A stretch of 64,000 nt of DNA from Absidia repens. Taxonomy: Eukaryota > Mucoromycota > Mucoromycetes > Mucorales > Cunninghamellaceae. This document shows positions 58,476 to 64,000 of the stretch, piece after piece (position 1 is the first letter of the stretch; each line of letters begins with the position of its first letter). The notes beneath the pieces are model-generated. The model did not search any database, was not told where the DNA came from, and saw nothing but the letters and a program-made list of their open reading frames with translations. The stretch covers positions 1,178,001 to 1,242,000 of the forward strand of contig MCGE01000003.1 of the NCBI GenBank assembly GCA_002105175.1, given 5' to 3'. The position numbers were made by a program, and so were the translations under genes.

Positions 58476-60095
58476 TAAATAGAAATACAAATAACAAGAA
58501 AGATGAGTGGATGAAGAAGAAAAAAAAATAAGAAAAAAAAAAACGGCGGTTGGAAGACCGAAACAAAAAAGAATTCCTAATAGTTTTTTTTAAAAAAAAA
58601 TATTCGAAAACCTTCGCATAGAAAATGGCAGTTTTTCGTCCACCATAAAAGAAATAAAGTTTATCAAACATCCCAAAGACTATATATATATATATATATC
58701 TTTATCCCAAGTATAAATGCTATTACTATGCTATTGTAGTCGTTGTTTAGGCGGAGATGGCAGTAGCATTGTAAGTTCATTTTTCCACCGCCACCACCAA
58801 AAAATATAGCGGTGTTTTGAAATGTTGCCCAGTCTATACTCCCCCCCTTAAAAGAAAACGCCCAAAAATTAATAAAACACAGTACTGTACTGTACAGCAG
58901 AGTGCCGCATTAACGGCACCTGGAATAACGATAATCCCCGGAACAACAATACTTTTTCTAGAAAACATTGGTTGCTGACTGTGAAATATCGCAATTCGAA
59001 GAATTTTTTTTTGGGGAGGGGTCATCCATTGTGGGTGTAGAGGGAAAGGGACAGTTCTCAATTTTAAATAAATGAGAGATACTGCTTTGATTTATTGATA
59101 TAGAGGATATGGTAGGTCCATGTGAGCACTTCATTTGGGTCTAGAGAGCTGGTATTAATATGTGAAGTGCAGAGGACTAAACGCAAACATAAAATACGAC
59201 CTTTCAAAGACCTATCAAGCGGTAAACTGGGGTTCATAGGAATCTAGAAGGTGTATCGAGTAACAATTAAAATGCAAATATACTTTATACAAACACGTAA
59301 CCCTCCCAAAAGCAACGACTTTCAACATAACGCCAATCAAATCATATTCCTCATTGTTCCCTAGACCATCGTCGGATAACACCCCCCCCTTAAATACAAT
59401 AAGAATAATAAAATCGACGAACGAAATACCCTCCAGGCGTAACCAAAGCCAGCAACACAGGTCAAAAACACACGACAAGGGATCTATTTGCGGTAGCTTG
59501 AGGGTGAGTATTGAGACGGTGGCTGACAAATGGTTAACACTAATCTACAGAGAGGGTATAAAAAAGGAACCGACTATATTGCACAAAGCAGATAAGATAT
59601 GCAAGCCTACATGTATATCTTTTATTGAAGCAAACAACTGTCAACACAAATCTAAAATGGATGATGGTTAAAGAGATCTATTGCTCAAGACATGAGAGAG
59701 ACTGATGGGACATATTTCATTGAAGCATGCAAAAAGAGACATATTTTATTCAGTTGTAGATACAAATTAAGGATAAACTAACATAAAGCTAATGGAGGCC
59801 TTAAAGAGCTAACTAATGGGCGGTCCTAAATCTTGCATCCAAAATGAAATGGTTTCCCCATGCATCTTGTAATCCCTTAGCTGAAACCCCTTCTAAACTA
59901 ATTCTGATACTATTCTAAGTTCAATATTACCCTTAGAAAAAGAATAGGGAAAAGAAGTTTTTTGTTTTGCCCTAGAAAAAAATGGGAAAAATAAAAAATC
60001 AGCTGGGCGGCAATTGAAACATTTTTTCTGCGGACTTTTGTTCAAGCTACAGACTATCAACTAAATCTAGTTGTATATCCACTCGTAAATCCCTC
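58476..60095. other. Intergenic upstream of the transporter, with family A copy 9
   Basis: No gene seen. Features: (TA)n near 58682-58698, a hyphenated palindrome GTGCCG..CGGCAC at about 58901-58920, and a minus-strand family A repeat. Short ORFs have no motif. Confidence 0.5.
59740..59935 (-). repeat. Dispersed repeat family A, copy 9
   Basis: Reverse complement of the core: TATTTTATTCAGTTGTAGAT, ATCCAAAATGAAATGGTTTC, CCCCATGCATCTTGTAATCC and CTTAGCTGAAACCCCTTCT. Lies just upstream of the retrotransposon. Confidence 0.75.
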
Positions 60096-60919
60096 TGTCA
60101 ACGCCGGTCTAGACTTGGCTAATTTGTTTGATATGAGCGAATTGATGGTTTGGGCCACAGGTGCGTGAATATGCCGCAGTTCTGCCATCATCGTCAACTT
60201 CTACTTCTCCGACCTCAGCTATCTACCACTTTACTCCCCCACACTAAAATCCTGTTGACGACTCACATACTCCGCTACTTTCATTTTACTATAAATGGCC
60301 AGACATTTTCGAAGAAATTATTTTTTCTTTAGTTTTTTTTGTCAGTTTACTCAATATATCAAATAAAACTTTGTATAAAGGTTTTTTTATAACCATCAAG
60401 TTATTTTTTATTTCTATTTTGCTATAGAAATCCACTTTATTTTATTTTCAGAGTCACCTATACTCTTTTTTATTTTTATTGAACCAGCTAAGGTCAATAC
60501 TTCCACTTGATTTTATTTTATCAAGTTTTACTTTTCAAAACTTCTTTTTCAAGTTGGACTTTATCTACAAAAGTTCTGGTGCTCACTACTTATTACCAAT
60601 AACATATCTGGTACTTTCTACTTATATCAAATAATATATTTGGTGCTCTCTATTTATTTTCAAGACTACAAGTCAAGTAAACAAAAAAGTTACATTTCAA
60701 ATTCCGATCCAGGGGGAAAAATATTTTTTGATCCTCGCTACAAAACTACTGCAAATCCGTTCAAGCAAGAACAAGAATACACTTATACAATATACATTTG
60801 GTGTGAAATATAACAAAAGCATTAACAAAAGGTTAATACCACACCGTTTCGGCGTATAAAAACTTAAGAAAACCATACATATTTGGTATTCACTACTTAT
60901 AACAACTCAAAAATACCCG
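60096..60919 (+). repeat. LTR-like direct repeat, copy 1
   Basis: Starts TGTCAACGCC and shares with the next 862 bp the blocks TCTAGACTTGG, CATCGTCAA, GTTGACGACTCACATACTCC, a TATA-like ACTATAAATGGCC, TTTTGCTATAGAAATC, CAAGTTGGACTTTATCTACA and TCTGGTGCTCACTACTTATT. Ends at AAAAATACCCG, where copy 2 begins directly. The position upstream of gag and the TATA-like motif fit an LTR. Confidence 0.65.
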
Positions 60920-61781
60920 TGTAAACCCCGATCTAGACTTGGTCAACCTGTCTGGATCAATTGATGACTTGGGCTAACAACGAGTAAGAAAACTGCCGCA
61001 GTTACGCCACCATCGTCAAATTCTACTCTTACGCCGCAGTCCAGTTGTCATCTTGTTGTTGACTCCTTCTTCTACGCCTTCATCTACCTACCATTGTACT
61101 CCGCTACACTAAAATCATGTTGACGACTCACATACTCCGCCATTTTCAAAACAGTATAAAAGGGCCAACTTTTTGTTACAAATTATTTTCTCTTTAGTTT
61201 TTTCAGTTTATTCTTTTTCTCAATAAAAATAAAAAGTCAGTCTAAAGTTTTTTATAAAAACATCAAGCTATCAAGTCATTTCTATTTTGCTATAGAAATC
61301 TTTATTTATTTTATTTTCAGAGTCAGCTATACTCTTTTTTATTTTTATTGAACCAAGCTAAGGTCAATACTTCTACTTTATTTTATTTTATCAAGTTTTC
61401 TTTTATAAAACTTCTTTTATTTCAAGTTGGACTTTATCTACAAAGGTTCTGGTGCTCACTACTTATTACCAATAACATATCTGGTACTTTCTACTTATAT
61501 CAAATAATTTATTTGGATATTTGGTACTCTCTATTTTTCAAGACTACAAGTCAAGTAAACAAAAAAGGACATTTCAAATTCCGATTCAGGGGAAAAATAA
61601 ATTTTGGTCCTCACTGCAAATCCGTTCAAGCAAGGACAAGCAAACACTTATACACTATCTATTTGGTGTAAAATATAACTGGAACTTAACTAAAAAGTTA
61701 ACTTCACACCGTTACTGAGTATTCAAGCTTAACAAACCGTACATATTTGGTACTTCACTTTTATTAACTCAAAAATACCCG
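60920..61781 (+). repeat. LTR-like direct repeat, copy 2
   Basis: Starts TGTAAACCCCGATCTAGAC, TATA-like AGTATAAAAGGGCC, and ends with the same AAAAATACCCG. The following ATATTTGGTGCTCACTACAG may contain the LTR end and a primer-binding site (TGG start at 61791), but the matching tRNA could not be identified. Confidence 0.65.
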
Positions 61782-61873
61782 TAACATATTTGGTGCTCAC
61801 TACAGGGGTTACAAAAAAAAAATCAAGTCAATTTTTATAAACAACTACAAGAAACATTAAGATCATATCAAAC

Positions 61874-62944
61874 ATGGATCAAGAACATACTGTGTTGGCT
61901 AGCACACATGAGCAACATCTCAAGGGACTTAAGCCCCGTGTTACTACTTTCTCTGCTAAGGAAGGAGAAGACTTCCGTCAATTTAAAAAATTATTGGACA
62001 ACTACTTTGCCCTGACAAATATTACCGCGGATGATCGAAAAATTATTATCCTCAATTCTCTTCTATATGGAGAAGCTGAAGCTTTCATGGAAGACTGGCA
62101 TGATACTCTCAAGGGACCTCTAACATATCATAGTGCTATCGATGCCTTGAGAAAGCAATATGTCACAACTGAATTAATCCAGCAATATAACTTTGCATAC
62201 AATGATATGGCTCAAGAAAATGATGAAAGACCCCAGTCATACTATACAAGATTGAGATCAGCTGCTAAATTGGCAGAAAGTACTGATCAAACTGTGTTAT
62301 TGAATCGATTCAGAACAGGTCTGCTTCCTCCTATCAGAGCACACTGTTTAGCCTTTGGAGCCACAACCCTAGATGAATGGAAAAAGCATTCAGAAGATTG
62401 GTGGAAGGCCTATCGATCAGAAAATATAAATCAAACCTCAAATGGAACTAAAAGTACCATCAAGAAGGCTAAATCTTTTAATTTTGCTAATAGCATGCCT
62501 ATGATACAACCCACTAGCTTAAATGTTATGGATACTTCAGTGGATGAAGACGATTTAAATCAAAATGGTTTCTTGGAAAAGCTTGCAACCTTAGTGGCTG
62601 ATAAAATGACCCAGAAGTCCGACAATATTTTTATTGAAGATAAAAAGTCAAAAAAGACATGCAAACCCCAAGAAATAACTGAACCTGATGACATTCAAGA
62701 ACTAATCCGTCAAACGATAAGACAAGAAATGAGTCAAGGACAAGGATATCAACAAAACAGATTCAGGAATAATTATAATAGATATCAAAGCCACACATTT
62801 GGTGCTCAGCAATATGGAAATAACAGGCAACAGGAATATAGGCCACGTAATAATGGTTACCAACGCCAAAATGAGAATCAAACTCAGCAACCTTCCAATT
62901 TGCATAAACAAAACTTGTCAAAAAACTTCAACAGCCAATTGTGA
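61874..62944 (+). CDS. Retrotransposon Gag protein
   Basis: 356 residues. The N-terminal two thirds are a helical capsid-like domain of the Ty3/Gypsy Gag type: FSAKEGEDFRQFKKLLDNYF, then EAEAFMEDWHDTL, AIDALRKQYVTTELIQQYNF and RPQSYYTRLRSAAKLAEST. The C-terminal region is rich in Asn, Gln, Arg and Tyr and lacks a CCHC zinc knuckle, so RNA binding would rest on the basic tail. The frame is open from the ATG to a TGA at 62942-62944, which sits in a stem-loop that probably drives -1 frameshifting into pol. Intact reading frame suggests a recent insertion. Confidence 0.88.
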   Translation: MDQEHTVLASTHEQHLKGLKPRVTTFSAKEGEDFRQFKKLLDNYFALTNITADDRKIIILNSLLYGEAEAFMEDWHDTLKGPLTYHSAIDALRKQYVTTELIQQYNFAYNDMAQENDERPQSYYTRLRSAAKLAESTDQTVLLNRFRTGLLPPIRAHCLAFGATTLDEWKKHSEDWWKAYRSENINQTSNGTKSTIKKAKSFNFANSMPMIQPTSLNVMDTSVDEDDLNQNGFLEKLATLVADKMTQKSDNIFIEDKKSKKTCKPQEITEPDDIQELIRQTIRQEMSQGQGYQQNRFRNNYNRYQSHTFGAQQYGNNRQQEYRPRNNGYQRQNENQTQQPSNLHKQNLSKNFNSQL

Positions 62945-62961
62945 ATGATGGTCAATTGGCT
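62920..62961 (+). promoter_or_regulatory. Predicted -1 ribosomal frameshift signal of gag-pol
   Basis: Slippery heptamer A AAA AAC at 62920-62926, in phase with gag codons (TCA AAA AAC). A 6-nt spacer follows (62927-62932). Then a perfect 9-bp stem: AGCCAATTG at 62933-62941 pairs with CAATTGGCT at 62953-62961, with an 11-nt loop that begins with the gag TGA. The -1 frame is open from 62908 onward across this site, so slippage yields Gag-Pol. All elements and distances are those of known eukaryotic -1 signals. Confidence 0.8.
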
Positions 62962-64000
62962 CACCAACATCAAAAAACCATCAATAAAAATTCAAATGAA
63001 TTGTATAAATCTAATCCACAACAAAGCTCCAATCAAGACTTTAATATATTATTAACTGAAGATAATGAGGATGACTATTATCAAGATTTTTATGTAGCAG
63101 CATCACATCGGGAAGAAAAACCACCTGAAGTTAAAACTGCTTCCAACAGAAAGGTTATCACAAAACCAACACCTAAAAATAAGAAAGGAAATCAAGCCAT
63201 AAAACATCATAAGGGACAAATAGGTCAAGATCTTGAAAATAATCGACCTATAAATGAGGATATGGATATTCAGGAAATTGTTACACCAAAATCAACAGTT
63301 ACCCCTGAAATAGAAAAATCCACAAAAAAAGTAAATCGGCGAAAATACACCACACCCAACATTAAATATGATATTGTGCAAGATGTGTTCCAACAAAAAG
63401 CAAATATTGAACTGGGTGAATTATTAAAAATAGCTACACCATTAAGAACAAAACTGGTAAAAGCTTGTAGGGATCAAAGACACAAAAGAATTCCCACTGA
63501 AGATACAGACAAAGATGTCACAATGAATACAATGGAAGAAACCGATGTAGTCACAACCGCAGTCTATGCTGAATTCCAAATAGGCGATAAAAAAATAAAA
63601 GGCCTAGTCGATTGTGGTGCCTCTAGATCATGCATGTCAAGAAGTATGATGAAGGCTTTGGATTTGGAAATCGATACATCTTCGAATAGTGTATTCACAC
63701 TTGGAAATGGAAATAAACAGCCTACTTTGGGAATGATACAAGACGTACCAATTAATGTGGGGAATGAAATTATTATTCCATCAAATATGGAAGTAATACC
63801 AAGGTGTCCTGCGCATTTTATTTTGGGAAATAACTGGTTAAGCCATGTGCAAGCTATTATCGACTTTAAAACAGGATATCTAAAGCTCACATATAAACGG
63901 CAACGACAAAAGATACCTATTACTTATGTCAAATCAACCGATAAAAAGTTTGTGCCCATAAAAGTGAATCATGTACATTATCAAGCAGATGAAAAAGATA
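62926..64000 (+). CDS. Retrotransposon Pol (protease part), continues past window
   Basis: The frame -1 to gag is open from 62908 to the window end and has no start codon of its own near the junction, so it should be expressed by frameshifting. A hydrophilic linker of about 130 residues is followed by an ELGELLKIATPLRTKLVKAC segment like that preceding retropepsins in other fungal elements. The protease has GLVDCGASRSCMS (active-site Asp at 63610, with Cys where Thr or Ser is usual) and FILGNNWLSHVQAIIDF, the second retropepsin landmark. Reverse transcriptase and integrase would lie downstream, outside the window. Confidence 0.85.

Noticed and set aside
61791..61812. Definite primer-binding site after the LTR-like repeats
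   Set aside because: A TGG start is present at the right place but no tRNA match could be verified, and the LTR end is ambiguous.
1..64000. tRNA, rRNA or snRNA genes
   Set aside because: I scanned for B-box-like GTTCGA..C motifs and found none in a plausible cloverleaf; no rRNA segment was recognised. A covariance-model scan would be decisive.

Overview
This window reads as nuclear DNA of a filamentous fungus, most likely an early-diverging Mucoromycota (zygomycete) species. The evidence is AT-rich intergenic DNA, many short (about 50-90 bp) GT..AG introns with GTAAGT-like donors, long poly-A/T runs, Gln/Asn/Ser-rich protein segments, and a gene set that includes a mitochondrial ClpP and a P5A ATPase. 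The phylum is an inference from style; no rRNA or tRNA gene was found that would settle it. All exon models were built by hand from splice sites and reading-frame continuity.

Layout. 1-1217: 3'-truncated guanine deaminase (minus), with an apparent frameshift. 1218-10072: gene-poor repeat zone holding four copies of a dispersed repeat (family A), two copies of repeat B, a 1.3-kb duplicated block (C1), a 34-bp minisatellite whose units each carry a TATA-like core, and a 963-bp terminal-inverted-repeat element flanked by TA. 10073-19340: four plus-strand genes (PTC7-like PP2C phosphatase, coiled-coil protein, AIG1-type GTPase, CSC1/OSCA-type channel). 19341-22584: second repeat zone with the second copy of block C. 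22585-31187: NAD-glutamate dehydrogenase, Yak1/DYRK kinase and Sec22 SNARE on minus, then a divergent VanZ-like membrane protein. 31857-37781: two large low-complexity proteins (minus). 38638-39777: universal stress protein. 41646-44000: a possible 48-aa gene and an amino-acid permease with a one-base frameshift. 46401-50957: Spf1-type P5A ATPase. 52459-58475: ClpP, RRP15 and a sucrose-type MFS transporter (minus). 60096-64000: 5' part of a Ty3/Gypsy-like LTR retrotransposon.

Functional themes. The genes are mostly housekeeping: ER and secretory functions (SEC22, SPF1), mitochondrial proteostasis and phosphatase (CLPP, PTC7), nitrogen and carbon metabolism and transport (guanine deaminase, GDH2, permease, sugar transporter), and stress or nutrient signalling (YAK1, USP, CSC1). 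No operon-like or biosynthetic cluster is apparent.

The most interesting signals are four. (1) A textbook -1 ribosomal frameshift signal at the gag/pol junction of the retrotransposon: A AAA AAC heptamer, 6-nt spacer, perfect 9-bp stem, with the gag stop in the loop. (2) A 6-nt microexon in clpP and a 14-nt microexon in the sugar transporter. (3) A nine-copy dispersed repeat of unknown class that ends in AATAAA. (4) A tandemly duplicated LTR-like 5' region in the retroelement.
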